From NCBI GenBank assembly GCA_963834015.1, contig CAWIAG010000004.1:1550001-1614000 (forward strand): 64,000 nucleotides of DNA, read 5' to 3'. The notes beneath the pieces were generated by a model. That model saw only the letters and a list, made by a program, of their open reading frames with translations. It searched no databases and was not told the origin of the DNA. This DNA is from FEN-1297 sp963834015 (GTDB lineage Bacteria; Bacteroidota; Ignavibacteria; Ignavibacteriales; Ignavibacteriaceae). The stretch's first letter is position 1. Each line of letters begins with the position of its first letter. This document shows positions 27,155 through 35,918 of this stretch, piece by piece. A program made the translations under genes and the position numbers.

Positions 27155-28107
27155 TGGAAACGCTTATAGATAATGATCCTGAAGGTAACGGTGTTCAAAT
27201 AGAATTAACCGGGTCCTGGGAAAATAAAGGGAGGATTATTACTGCCGCCGCACTTACCGGGTTAGCCGGAATAGGCGCGTTATTCTTTTATGCTCAGTCT
27301 TTTTTATCCCTCCTGCTCCTATTTATATTCAGAAATACCGGTCATGTAAAAGTAACCGGTGATTTTGCTGAAAAGATAAATATAATTACGAATGAATATA
27401 AAACACCGTTATTAATTGCATTGTCCCTTTCTGAATTTATATTTATGCTTGTCCCTGCTTTATGGGTAGTAAAAAAATGGCATACGCGTGATGTATTAAA
27501 GTATTTAAGAATACGAATATGTTCTTTTAAAGAAATAATAATTGCGGTTTTAATTACAGTTTCTTTGCTTCCGTTATGTTATTATTTATCATACCTTATA
27601 GAGCAGTTATTCAAAATTCCCGGGTTTTATAAAAATCTCGGGCCGCAATTGTTTACAGCTTATTCAGGGCAGGAGCTTATAACCTTAATTTTTGTTGTAG
27701 CCGTTACACCAGCAATTTGTGAAGAGATATTTTTCAGGGGATATTTTCAGCGTACACTTGAAAGAACAATAGGTGTTAAGAGTTTTGTAATTACGGGAAT
27801 TTTGTTCGGATTATTTCACATGCAGCCGTTAAGCCTGGTTACACTATCAATATTAGGGATGTTATTCTCGTTTTTTTATTACAGGAGTAAAAGCATAATT
27901 CCGTCATGCGCGGCACATTTTACGAATAATTTTATTGCAATAATGCTATTATACTGCCAGGCTAAATCAGTAAAACCTGCAATACTGCAGGCGGGTAACT
28001 TTTCTGCTTTGTGGATAATATTATCTTTCATAATTTCTATAGGCTTAATATTTATATATTATAAAATTACCAAAAGAAGCCGCGGAAATGATCAGGAAGC
28101 AATTTAA
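27154..28107 (+). CDS. CPBP-family intramembrane metalloprotease
   Basis: A 317-residue membrane protein with about eight hydrophobic segments and all three CPBP (Abi/CAAX) motifs: EE...R in CEEIFFRGYFQR (E190, E191, R195), F...H in GLFHMQPL (H222), and H..N in AAHFTNNF. The family includes eukaryotic Rce1 and bacterial proteases or bacteriocin-immunity proteins; most bacterial members have unknown substrates. The start codon overlaps the preceding stop. The upstream membrane protein is a candidate partner or substrate; this is inference. Confidence 0.9.
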   Translation: METLIDNDPEGNGVQIELTGSWENKGRIITAAALTGLAGIGALFFYAQSFLSLLLLFIFRNTGHVKVTGDFAEKINIITNEYKTPLLIALSLSEFIFMLVPALWVVKKWHTRDVLKYLRIRICSFKEIIIAVLITVSLLPLCYYLSYLIEQLFKIPGFYKNLGPQLFTAYSGQELITLIFVVAVTPAICEEIFFRGYFQRTLERTIGVKSFVITGILFGLFHMQPLSLVTLSILGMLFSFFYYRSKSIIPSCAAHFTNNFIAIMLLYCQAKSVKPAILQAGNFSALWIILSFIISIGLIFIYYKITKRSRGNDQEAI

Positions 28108-28254
28108 TCGCAGCTTTTAAACATCCGGCATTACACGTTTTATCAAAAAGACGGGGCATGTCCCGACTCTACAAGGTTATAAATTATGTGAATGTAGTGC
28201 TTATCAAGTTCATGCTTATTTTTTAGAATCTTCTAAAATTAAGCTTCCTGAAAA

Positions 28255-29148
28255 TTAATCCTGATGGAAACTGGTTCCAATAAATTTTAGGGCGTCTAGC
28301 AGGCCGCTTCGCCAATACGACCACTGATGCCCGCCTTCCCTTGTCCTGTATTCATGAGGTATATTGTAATCCCTTAACATTACATGCAGAGCCGAGTTTC
28401 CTTTATAGAGAAAATCTTTATCACCGCAGTCTATATATATTCTTACGCTTTTCAATTTATCGGCGCTTGTATTTTTGATAAGATAAAATAAGTTGTTTGA
28501 GTAATAATGATCTGTAAGCCTGTCCTTGCCAAACAGGTTATGACCGAAAACATTTCCGAAGGTTTTTTCCCAATCTGCACTATCATGCACAATTACTTCC
28601 TCGTCAGTTCTTACACCGACGCTGAATGCGGCGCATGCAGCAAACATGTCGGGGTGTTTAAATGAGTATAATAATGTACCGTTACCTCCCATTGAGAGCC
28701 CGGCAATGCCCCGGTATCTTTTTTCCGCACGTATCCGGTAATGAGATTCTATATAAGGAACAAACTCCTGGAAAAAGAAATCTTCATACCTGACGGAATT
28801 ATCATAATTGTTCATATACCAGCTTACACCTCCGTCGGGCATAACTAATATCATCGGAGTGATTTGCCTGTTGGCAATTCCTTCATCGGCGATTGTATTT
28901 GCTTCGCCAAACTGTATCCATCCCATATCATTATCTGAGTAACCGTGCAGTAAGTATACAACCGGGTAATAACGGCTGGAGGTTTCGTAATCATAAGGTA
29001 AATAAATTGTATACCGTACTTCTTTGTTCAGAATTTTACTTTGAATAATTACCCCTTCTTTCACTATACCTCTTGAAACCTGGGAGTATAAATTTAATGG
29101 AAGCATAAAAATTATTCCTGCGATAAATGAGCTGATAATTGATTTCAT
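28255..29148 (-). CDS. Secreted esterase, CE1/esterase D-type alpha/beta hydrolase
   Basis: A 297-residue protein with a signal peptide (1-22). It has the CE1/esterase fold: YPVVYLLHGYSDNDMGW (oxyanion strand), LVMPDGGVSWYMN, the nucleophile elbow GLSMGG, then a late acidic residue and a final His in REGGHQWSYW. Bacterial relatives include feruloyl and acetyl-xylan esterases that strip side groups from plant cell-wall polysaccharide. It is divergent from the GH2 gene and may belong to the same utilisation programme. A methylglyoxal-type S-formylglutathione hydrolase role is unlikely because of the export signal. Confidence 0.88.
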   Translation of the reverse strand: MKSIISSFIAGIIFMLPLNLYSQVSRGIVKEGVIIQSKILNKEVRYTIYLPYDYETSSRYYPVVYLLHGYSDNDMGWIQFGEANTIADEGIANRQITPMILVMPDGGVSWYMNNYDNSVRYEDFFFQEFVPYIESHYRIRAEKRYRGIAGLSMGGNGTLLYSFKHPDMFAACAAFSVGVRTDEEVIVHDSADWEKTFGNVFGHNLFGKDRLTDHYYSNNLFYLIKNTSADKLKSVRIYIDCGDKDFLYKGNSALHVMLRDYNIPHEYRTREGGHQWSYWRSGLLDALKFIGTSFHQD

Positions 29149-29398
29149 TTTAAATCTCTCCGAACCCTGATTATTGAATTAATAGACTTCTAAAAATTAA
29201 ATAGTATTAATATAGTTTGTTATAAAACCATGAATACATATTTTAAACATATTAAATTTCAAATAAATAAATACGATTCTAACGGTTCTTAAATTTTATT
29301 AATTCATCAGTGTAAAATGGGATAATGCACCGCTTGACATGATCAAAGCAATGTTTTTCCAATCCAATAAATCTATCACAATCAATAACAGGTTAGTA
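29149..29398. other. Divergent intergenic region between esterase and GH2 gene
   Basis: AT-rich. It carries the promoters for both neighbouring genes. No inverted repeat operator was recognised. Confidence 0.35.
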
Positions 29399-31195
29399 AT
29401 GAAAAAAATATTTATAATTTTAGTTTCTCTATTATTTACATGCTCTGCCTGGGCACAGCCTATACCCCGGGCGGAATATCCGCGTCCGCAATTTGAGCGG
29501 AGTACGTGGATAAATCTTAACGGTACGTGGACTTATGCGTTTGATTTCGGTAATTCCGGCAAGAACAGGAATTTACAGGATAGTAAAGGTTTTGATGATA
29601 AAATCACTGTTCCTTTCTGCCCGGAAAGTAAATTATCCGGTGTTGAGCACAAAGACTTTATAAATAATATGTGGTACCAGCGTAAGATTTCAATTCCTGC
29701 CGGGTGGAGCGATAAAAAAATCTTATTGAATTTCGGTGCAGTTTACTATCTGACCGAAGTTTATATAGACGGCAAATTTATAGGCCGGCACTTCGGAGGG
29801 ACGTCTTCATTCCAATTTGATATAACATCATTTGTTACACCCGGTAAAGAACACAATCTTGTAGTGTTCGTTAATGATGAACTCCGCTCGGGCAAACTTC
29901 CTTCGGGAAAGCAATGTTTTAATTATTTCCATGAAAGCTGCATGTATACCCGTACAACTGGAATATGGCAGACGGTTTGGATGGAAGCAGTTTCGCCTTT
30001 CGGGTTGAAATCTGCACGGGTGGTTACAGACCTGGACCAAAGCCAGGTTGTGATCTATCCGCAATTTTTTAACGAGAATAGTTCTTTTAGTCTAAAGGTT
30101 ACATTAAAAGATAACGGCAAGGTAGTTTCACAGAAAACAGTAAAAGCAGGCAACAACTCTGTTTGTATCCTTCCGGTACCGGATGTAAAAACATGGTCGC
30201 CGGAAAATCCTTTTCTTTATGATTTAACTTATGAAGTTGTGAATAACAACAATCAAACAGTGGACGTTGTAAATTCTTACGCAGGAATACGGAAGATAAG
30301 TATAGAGGGAAACCGTATTTATCTGAATAATCAGCCTTACTACCTGAGGCTTGTACTTGACCAGGGATTTTATCCTAATGGAATATGGACGGCACCTTCA
30401 GATGCAGATTTGAAAAAAGATATAGAAATGTCAATGGCAGCAGGTTTTAACGGTGCACGCCTTCATCAAAAAGTATTTGAAGAGCGATTTCATTACTGGG
30501 CGGATAAACTTGGTTACCTGACATGGAGCGAGTTTTCAAGCTGGGGATCTGATTACAATAATGTAGAAGCGGCTAGAAACTTTATTTCAGAATGGTCTGA
30601 AGTTATAATCCGTGACCGGAATTATCCTTCCATTATTGCATGGACTCCTTTTAATGAAACCTGGAACACGGTTGATGATCAATATCCGCGTTTTGTACAG
30701 GATATTTATAAAATTACCAAAGGCCTGGATCCAACGCGCCCAATGAATGATGCCAGCGGGGGAACACATGTTATGACCGATATCTGGACGGTGCATAATT
30801 ACGAACAGGATCCGGCAAAGCTAAGTATGATTTTAACTCCGGATTCAAGCGGAAAAATGTTTTCCAATGATAAGTATAAATTCGCTTCATATTCAGGACA
30901 ACCTTATGTCATAGATGAATTCGGCGGAATACGCTGGATACCAACAGAAAAAGATAAAAGCAGTGAGATTTCCTGGGGATACGGCGAGCCACCAAAGACA
31001 CTGGAACAATACTATTCACGTCTTGAAGGCCAGGTAGATGCAATATTGAGCCGTCCAAATGTCTGGGGCTACTGTTTTACACAGTTAACAGATGTTGAGC
31101 AGGAACAGAACGGAATTTATCTATACAGCCGGTCATTAAAATTTGATATGAACAGGATACACAAAATATTCAGTAAGAACCCGGAGATTAAATAA
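29399..31195 (+). CDS. Secreted glycoside hydrolase family 2 enzyme
   Basis: A 598-residue enzyme from the ATG at 29399 (AGG upstream). An in-frame ATG at 29339 adds 20 residues that would spoil the signal peptide MKKIFIILVSLLFTCSAWAQ. Domain order: sugar-binding jelly roll (~20-180, with RSTWINLNGTWTYAFDF and a WYQRKISIP strand), an Ig-like domain (~190-290), then a TIM barrel with the acid/base in NETW (E420) and the nucleophile in VIDEFGG (E507). GH2 members are beta-galactosidases, glucuronidases or mannosidases; nothing here decides between them. At ~600 residues it is a short GH2, without the C-terminal LacZ domains. Confidence 0.9.
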   Translation: MKKIFIILVSLLFTCSAWAQPIPRAEYPRPQFERSTWINLNGTWTYAFDFGNSGKNRNLQDSKGFDDKITVPFCPESKLSGVEHKDFINNMWYQRKISIPAGWSDKKILLNFGAVYYLTEVYIDGKFIGRHFGGTSSFQFDITSFVTPGKEHNLVVFVNDELRSGKLPSGKQCFNYFHESCMYTRTTGIWQTVWMEAVSPFGLKSARVVTDLDQSQVVIYPQFFNENSSFSLKVTLKDNGKVVSQKTVKAGNNSVCILPVPDVKTWSPENPFLYDLTYEVVNNNNQTVDVVNSYAGIRKISIEGNRIYLNNQPYYLRLVLDQGFYPNGIWTAPSDADLKKDIEMSMAAGFNGARLHQKVFEERFHYWADKLGYLTWSEFSSWGSDYNNVEAARNFISEWSEVIIRDRNYPSIIAWTPFNETWNTVDDQYPRFVQDIYKITKGLDPTRPMNDASGGTHVMTDIWTVHNYEQDPAKLSMILTPDSSGKMFSNDKYKFASYSGQPYVIDEFGGIRWIPTEKDKSSEISWGYGEPPKTLEQYYSRLEGQVDAILSRPNVWGYCFTQLTDVEQEQNGIYLYSRSLKFDMNRIHKIFSKNPEIK

Positions 31196-31196
31196 T

Positions 31197-31497
31197 TTAC
31201 TCAAATTTCGCAGATATTTAAAATTTTATTAAGCTATCCCGGACATAGAGAGGCCGTGTGAAAGTTAGTTTTGTATGAATAATTTTACTAAAAGTACATT
31301 AAAAAAATTAATGTGTAGGATGTGGTAAACTGTTCCTCCAGATGCGGACACGTGAAACAGTTAAGAGAAAGTTTCTTAATATAATTAACACTGCGATTAA
31401 TCGCCGTGTTAGTTATTAAAAGCCAAAAAGTATTCAACCATTTTAACGGTTTATACTACTTTAAATATCATTTGTGTAACTTAAGTAATTAACTTGA
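31197..31497. repeat. MITE-like interspersed element, copy C
   Basis: About 300 bases. The left end (tttcgcagatatttaaaatt) matches copies A and D; the right end (aaatatcatttgtgtaactt) is its imperfect inverse. The blocks ggccgtgtga, actgttcctccagatgcgga, acagttaag, and attaacactgcgattaatcg occur in the same order as in copy A at 4303, with some hairpin arms decayed. Confidence 0.65.
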
Positions 31498-31521
31498 AGA
31501 CTATAGTTATATATTTTTAGT

Positions 31522-31547
31522 GGGGCTGTTTATTAAAAAACAGCCCC
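31522..31547 (-). terminator. Strong hairpin downstream of cysK
   Basis: Arms GGGGCTGTTT (31522-31531) and AAACAGCCCC (31538-31547), 16 bases past the cysK stop (stop codon at 31563-31565). On the cysK strand the hairpin is followed by an A-rich rather than a T-rich stretch, so it may end transcription inefficiently or protect the 3' end. Confidence 0.5.
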
Positions 31548-31562
31548 GGATATTTCGTAAAG

Positions 31563-32474
31563 TTAGAATAACCCTTCTATTGAAAGATATCTTTCACCCG
31601 TATCATAATTAAAAGTAAGAATTCTTTTACCATGTGGAATATCTTTCAGCTTCTTAGATACTGCCGCCAGAGCTGAGCCTGAAGAGACACCGATAAAGAT
31701 ACCTTCTTCCTTAGCGGCTCGTTTGGCGAACTCGTAAGATTCATCTTTGTCTACAGTGATTACACCGTCTAAAAGCGCTGTATGAAGATTTTTAGGAATA
31801 AATCCTGCACCTAATCCCTGCAACGGATGGGGACCGGGAGCTCCACCTGAGATCACCGGCGAAAGTGAAGGTTCAACAGCAAAGACTTTAGTATTTGGGA
31901 ATTTTTCCTTTAATACCCGGGCAACTCCGGTGATATGCCCGCCTGTGCCAACGCCGGTAATAAGGTAGTCAAAACCTTCAGGGAAATCTTTAAGTATTTC
32001 CTGCGCAGTGAAATTAATATGTGCATCAATATTTGCGGGGTTATCAAACTGCTGAGGGATCCATGCTTTTTTATTTCCGCCTGCAATTTCTAACGCTTTA
32101 GCAATAGCGCCTTTCATACCGAGTTCGCGGGGAGTAAGTTCAAACTTCGCGCCGTAAGCAGCCATTAATCTTCTTCTTTCAATTGACATGGATTCAGGCA
32201 TAACCAATATAATTTCATAGCCTTTTACTGCGGCAACAAGGGCAAGTCCAATGCCGGTATTTCCCGAAGTGGGTTCTACTATAACACTGTCTTTTTTAAG
32301 TATTCCTTTTTTTTCTGCATCTTCAATCATCGAAAGAGCAATTCTATCTTTGATACTTCCGCCGGGATTTGCTCTTTCAAGTTTAACCCATACTTCATGA
32401 GTATTGCCGAATAAATTATTTATTCTTACATGAGGCGTATTACCGATGGTTTCAAGAATATTATTATATTTCAT
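31563..32474 (-). CDS. cysK: Cysteine synthase A (O-acetylserine sulfhydrylase)
   Basis: A 303-residue PLP enzyme that makes cysteine from O-acetylserine and sulfide. K42 in NPGGSIKDRIA is the PLP Schiff-base lysine. PTSGNTG (69-75) binds the substrate carboxylate, GVGTGGHITG binds the PLP phosphate, and SSGSA is the late conserved loop. Length is standard. AAGGAG lies 6 bases before the ATG. The gene is preceded by its own promoter-like element, a Cys-rich leader ORF and a terminator (32561-32744), so cysteine-responsive attenuation is likely. The serine acetyltransferase gene lies just upstream on the same strand, giving the complete two-step pathway. Confidence 0.96.
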   Translation of the reverse strand: MKYNNILETIGNTPHVRINNLFGNTHEVWVKLERANPGGSIKDRIALSMIEDAEKKGILKKDSVIVEPTSGNTGIGLALVAAVKGYEIILVMPESMSIERRRLMAAYGAKFELTPRELGMKGAIAKALEIAGGNKKAWIPQQFDNPANIDAHINFTAQEILKDFPEGFDYLITGVGTGGHITGVARVLKEKFPNTKVFAVEPSLSPVISGGAPGPHPLQGLGAGFIPKNLHTALLDGVITVDKDESYEFAKRAAKEEGIFIGVSSGSALAAVSKKLKDIPHGKRILTFNYDTGERYLSIEGLF

Positions 32475-32556
32475 TTTATCTCCTTATTATTAGTTTGTGT
32501 TTAAGTATTAAATAAATGTGATTATCCTTGTTTTTATACATTATCTTTAAAACAAA

Positions 32557-32580
32557 AAACCCTTCTCAACTGGAAGGGCT
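32557..32580 (-). terminator. Intrinsic terminator (putative attenuator) between leader ORF and cysK
   Basis: On the cysK strand the RNA reads GCCCTTCC, loop AGTTGA, GAAGGG, then TTTTTTGTTTT: a six-base-pair GC-rich stem and a long U-run. It ends about 80 bases before the cysK ATG and starts about 30 bases after the leader ORF stop. It must be bypassed for cysK to be expressed from the leader promoter. Confidence 0.85.
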
Positions 32581-32610
32581 TTTGCTAAAAAATTAACTAA
32601 AAATAATTGT

Positions 32611-32703
32611 CAGGCAATATCCTCCGCAGTCAAATTATTTTTTATCTGACAACAACAGATTACTGCTCCGAAAAAACTATTATTTGAATTTTTCATCTTC
32701 ATA
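32611..32703 (-). CDS. Cysteine-rich leader peptide of cysK (putative attenuation leader)
   Basis: A 30-codon ORF, MKMKNSNNSFFGAV then ICCCQIKNNLTAEDIA, with three consecutive TGT codons at residues 16-18 (32650-32658). It lies between a promoter-like element and an intrinsic terminator, in front of cysteine synthase. The first ATG is only about 10 bases from the putative -7 box, so the mRNA would be nearly leaderless; a second ATG is two codons in. TTGTCAG, overlapping the second and third Cys codons, is complementary to CTGACAA at the ORF end, so ribosome position could change folding. By analogy with amino-acid leader peptides, scarce cysteinyl-tRNA would stall the ribosome and favour cysK read-through. 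The mechanism is inferred. Confidence 0.72.
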
Positions 32704-32713
32704 ATTATGTCAC

Positions 32714-32744
32714 AAATGTAAAACTTTAGATTTAGGATGTCAAG
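32714..32744 (-). promoter_or_regulatory. Putative promoter of the cysK leader transcript
   Basis: On the minus strand, TTGACA (32744-32739), a 17-base spacer, then TACATTTG (32721-32714), which fits the Bacteroidota -7 box TAnnTTTG. It lies in the gap after the cysE stop (32792). Transcription should start within a few bases of the leader ORF start codon. Confidence 0.5.
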
Positions 32745-32791
32745 TCTTTAAGTTGATCTGAATCAAAATCACTCCAATTCCACCTAAATTT

Positions 32792-33655
32792 TCAAATAAC
32801 AAATTCAATAGTATTAAAATAACTCTCATTTGATCTTACTTTTACCTCAACTTTGCTGTAGACAACAGAATTAGGCGGAACACTTTGAGTTACCCATGAA
32901 TTACCCCCGATAATGCTATTCCTGCCTACTACAGTTTCACCTCCAAGTATTACGGCCTGGGAGTATATTATCACATCATCTTCAATAGTCGGATGACGTT
33001 TTTTATTGGCAAGAGATTTATCAACGCTTAATGCTCCCAGAGTAACTCCCTGATAAATCTTGACATTTTTGCCGATATTTGTCGTTTCACCAATTACTAT
33101 ACCTGTGCCGTGGTCGATAAAGAAAGGTGAATCGATAGCTGCACCCGGATGGATATCAATACCGGTAATCTGGTGAGCACGTTCGGTAAAAATTCTTGGA
33201 ATAATTGGAATTTTCAATTTATAAAGTTCATGAGCAAGCCTATATATAGAAATTGCCATAAATCCCGGATACGCCAGTATCACTTCATCAATACTTTCCG
33301 CAGCAGGGTCGCCTTTAAAGATTGAATCGGCGTCATTCCATAACATATCGTGAACCGCCGGTATTTGGGAAATAAATTCGCACGCAGTTTTTTCAATCTC
33401 TGCATCGCTTTCTTCGCGCACGATCTTTAAAAGTGAAATCATATTACGTTCCAGAAGCTGCATCTTGGCAACAACGTCTTCGGGGGAATAATAAATTTTA
33501 TTGGAAAAATGCGGGAATAGAAAATCTATTAACTCTTCAAGAATTTCTATGGATTCTTTCTTCAGTGAAGAACTGCAAGAGTGTAATTCTCTTTTTACAA
33601 GCAGTTTATTAGCAAAATTAAAATATATTGAATCTTTTTTAAGTTCGTTTATCAT
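32792..33655 (-). CDS. cysE: Serine O-acetyltransferase
   Basis: A 287-residue enzyme of the CysE/EpsC type that makes O-acetylserine from serine and acetyl-CoA. The helical N-terminal domain (~1-150) ends in a conserved block PGFMAISIYRLAHELYKLKIPIIPRIFTERAH. The left-handed beta-helix begins at TGIDIHPGAAID, with the catalytic region FFIDHGTGIVIGET (His and Asp), followed by hexapeptide turns to GGNSWVTQSVPPNSVV. The N-terminus is longer than in short epsC forms. The gene is followed by cysK on the same strand, with cysK's own leader between. No Cys-rich leader was found before cysE. Confidence 0.94.
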   Translation of the reverse strand: MINELKKDSIYFNFANKLLVKRELHSCSSSLKKESIEILEELIDFLFPHFSNKIYYSPEDVVAKMQLLERNMISLLKIVREESDAEIEKTACEFISQIPAVHDMLWNDADSIFKGDPAAESIDEVILAYPGFMAISIYRLAHELYKLKIPIIPRIFTERAHQITGIDIHPGAAIDSPFFIDHGTGIVIGETTNIGKNVKIYQGVTLGALSVDKSLANKKRHPTIEDDVIIYSQAVILGGETVVGRNSIIGGNSWVTQSVPPNSVVYSKVEVKVRSNESYFNTIEFVI

Positions 33656-33796
33656 AGTTATTCCTTGTTGTCCTTATGCTTTAACTTACACATTTTTAAA
33701 TCGAATTGTATAACTTAAATGTGCAATTTTAATAAATAAATCTATTAAAACTTTTTGAAATTAAATACTTATAAATCTTAATATGTCAGGAAATTA

Positions 33797-33830
33797 TGTG
33801 TGGCTCACTTCAAAAATGAGGCCCACATAG
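33797..33830. other. Imperfect hairpin in the cysE/aldo-keto reductase divergent spacer
   Basis: TGTGGCTCA and TGAGGCCCACA pair with a two-base bulge around a short A-rich loop. It sits between two divergent genes and could be an operator, a degraded hairpin repeat or nothing. No copy of it was noticed elsewhere. Confidence 0.3.
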
Positions 33831-33884
33831 CTGGTCTCACATATTGTATCCCACATAAATTTAAAATACTTAAGGAGAATAAAT

Positions 33885-34895
33885 ATGAAAATGAATTTTT
33901 TGGGTAACAGTGGAATCAAAGTTTCGGAACTTTGCTTCGGCGCTATGACCTTCGGCGGAAAAGGATACTGGAGAACAATCGGAGAAGTTGAGCAGCATGA
34001 TGCAAATGATATTGTTGCAATGGCAATTGACAGCGGGATAAATTTTTTTGATACCGCAGATGTTTATTCCGAAGGATTGTCCGAACAAATTTTAGGAAAA
34101 GCCCTTGGCTCAAAAAGAAAAGAAATTATTCTTGCGACTAAGGTAAGAGGCAGAACCGGGAAGGGGCCCAACGATATAGGCCTATCCCGGTCTCATATTA
34201 TAGAAAATTGCGATACCAGTTTAAAACGGCTTGGAACGGATTATATAGATCTTTACCAGGTTCATAACTTTGATGCTTTTACCCCGCTGGAAGAAACTTT
34301 AAGCGCGCTTGATAACCTGGTACGCGAAGGAAAAGTAAGGTATATAGGCGCTTCCAATTTTTCAGGGTGGCAGTTAATGAAGGCGCTGGCAGTTTCTGAA
34401 AAACATAACCTGGAAAAGTTTGTTACACTGCAGGCATTCTATTCTTTAATCGCAAGAGACCTTGAAAACGAACTGGTTCCTCTTTGCCTGGATCAGAAAC
34501 TGGGAATACTTCCATGGAGCCCGCTTGGCGGCGGCTTTCTAACCGGGAAATACAGGAGGGGTGCGAAGCGTCCTGAAAATGCAAGAAGAGCAGACAAGGA
34601 AAATCAATTTCTTAAATTCGACGAAGAGCAGGGTTTTGATATAATTGATGAACTTGAAAAAATTGCAAAAAATCAAAATGCGACAGTTGCTCAATGCGCT
34701 TTAAATTATCTATTAAGAAAACCTGCAATTACATCAGTAATTATCGGCGCAAAGACTAAAGAACAATTGGCAGATAATCTGGGCGCTTCAAAATGGCAGA
34801 TGACACCGGAACAGGTTAAACGCCTTGATGAAGTAAGTATACTGCCAAGAGTTTATCCTTACTGGATGCAGCATATGATGAGTGCCGACAGATAA
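33885..34895 (+). CDS. Aldo/keto reductase, canonical catalytic tetrad
   Basis: A 336-residue NADPH-dependent oxidoreductase with the complete tetrad: Asp and Tyr in NFFDTADVYSEG, Lys in ILATKVRG and His in DLYQVHNFD. NADPH-phosphate binding residues lie in IIGAKTKEQLADNL. It resembles the potassium-channel-beta/YajO-like and general AKR12/AKR18-type groups; relatives reduce aldehydes or methylglyoxal. It has a good ribosome site (AAGGAG). It is divergent from cysE and ends before a terminator-like hairpin near 35014. It is clearly distinct from the reductase at 19809, which lacks the His. Confidence 0.9.
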   Translation: MKMNFLGNSGIKVSELCFGAMTFGGKGYWRTIGEVEQHDANDIVAMAIDSGINFFDTADVYSEGLSEQILGKALGSKRKEIILATKVRGRTGKGPNDIGLSRSHIIENCDTSLKRLGTDYIDLYQVHNFDAFTPLEETLSALDNLVREGKVRYIGASNFSGWQLMKALAVSEKHNLEKFVTLQAFYSLIARDLENELVPLCLDQKLGILPWSPLGGGFLTGKYRRGAKRPENARRADKENQFLKFDEEQGFDIIDELEKIAKNQNATVAQCALNYLLRKPAITSVIIGAKTKEQLADNLGASKWQMTPEQVKRLDEVSILPRVYPYWMQHMMSADR

Positions 34896-35013
34896 TCAGC
34901 TAATGTGTTCTTAATCATTTACACTAACAAGCAATTTGCTAATAAATAAAATACTGTATAATTTCATTAAGAAAATTTGAAAGGCAGTGCGTATAGAAAT
35001 TTGTTAAAAGTAT

Positions 35014-35049
35014 AACTCATTTTTTCTCCAATTGGATGAGTTTGCTTTT
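35014..35049 (+). terminator. Weak terminator-like hairpin after the aldo-keto reductase
   Basis: AACTCAT (35014-35020) and ATGAGTT (35036-35042) flank a loop that itself contains CCAATTGG; TGCTTTTA follows. Stem is AT-rich, so efficiency is doubtful. Confidence 0.45.
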
Positions 35050-35100
35050 AATGATTTTTTATGCGCCTGCCTTTTTCCCATTTAAAACAAGAGAGGAAAA

Positions 35101-35904
35101 ATGAAAGAAGAGAGAGAACTTTTTTCGCCGGCTATAATTGGCCAGTTAAAAGCGGGACATAAAAATTTTCCAAATTTCAAAATGTCAATTCCGGATACTT
35201 TTATATTTTTGTTACTTATCATTATAAGTTCGCAAAAAATTTCTGCACAGGAATATACAATGCAGACTAAAACAGATGCCCGCTTGAAAGAATCATTCAA
35301 TTCATTCCCGGCAATGGATACAATAGAAGCGGAGAGTTCCTTACTGACGGATTCATTACCCCCGCCGCCAAAGACACATCTTTTACCTGAAAATATCAGT
35401 TTCGGTGAAAAACTTTTTTGGGGCCAGAACGGAATTTTCAGAACTGTCGGTATAGCAGGGCCTCTATCTCCTGAAGAACGCAAAAATGAACTTGATGTGA
35501 GGCGCTTTATGCTTACAACACATCAAATAAGCGGATTTGTAACTCTTGCCTTAATGATGACTGCCGCGTACTACGGCCAGCGAACAATAGATAACAACGG
35601 CAGCAGAACTTTTGGGGATACTCACATCAAATTTGTGGATGCTACAATAGCGACGTATTCACTGACAGCTCTTCTTGCGGTTTTATCGCCGCCGCCATTA
35701 ATCCGCCGAGATGAGGAGAGCACAACCACACTCCATAAAACTCTTGCCTGGATACATGCTGTCGGGATGATTGTTACACCGATATTGGGTTCGTATGTTG
35801 AATCAAGGCGCCATCTGAATATAAATGACGCACATTACCACCAGGTTGCCGGCTATATCACAACGGGTGTATTTGCGACTTCATTGATTGTTATTACATT
35901 TTAA
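35101..35904 (+). CDS. Cytochrome b561-like four-helix membrane protein
   Basis: A 267-residue protein. GAGAGG supports the ATG at 35101, but residues 28-50 (MSIPDTFIFLLLIIISSQKI) look like a signal peptide, so a start at 35182 is possible. A Pro-rich region (~85-90) precedes a membrane domain with four helices and histidines placed for two hemes: LTTHQISGF, DTHIKFVDATIATYSL, LHKTLAWIHAVGMIV, and HYHQVAGYITTG. The YceI gene starts 14 bases later. In E. coli a b561 (YceJ) is next to YceI, so this pair is analogous. Heme binding is inferred from His placement only. Confidence 0.6.
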   Translation: MKEERELFSPAIIGQLKAGHKNFPNFKMSIPDTFIFLLLIIISSQKISAQEYTMQTKTDARLKESFNSFPAMDTIEAESSLLTDSLPPPPKTHLLPENISFGEKLFWGQNGIFRTVGIAGPLSPEERKNELDVRRFMLTTHQISGFVTLALMMTAAYYGQRTIDNNGSRTFGDTHIKFVDATIATYSLTALLAVLSPPPLIRRDEESTTTLHKTLAWIHAVGMIVTPILGSYVESRRHLNINDAHYHQVAGYITTGVFATSLIVITF

Positions 35905-35918
35905 ATAGGAGAAAATTT

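Larger units (their letters stand above)
31196..31562. other. Spacer holding a MITE-like element and a cysK-end hairpin
   Basis: The convergent spacer between the GH2 gene and cysK. Nearly all of it is the repeat listed at 31197-31497 and the hairpin at 31522-31547. Confidence 0.5.
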
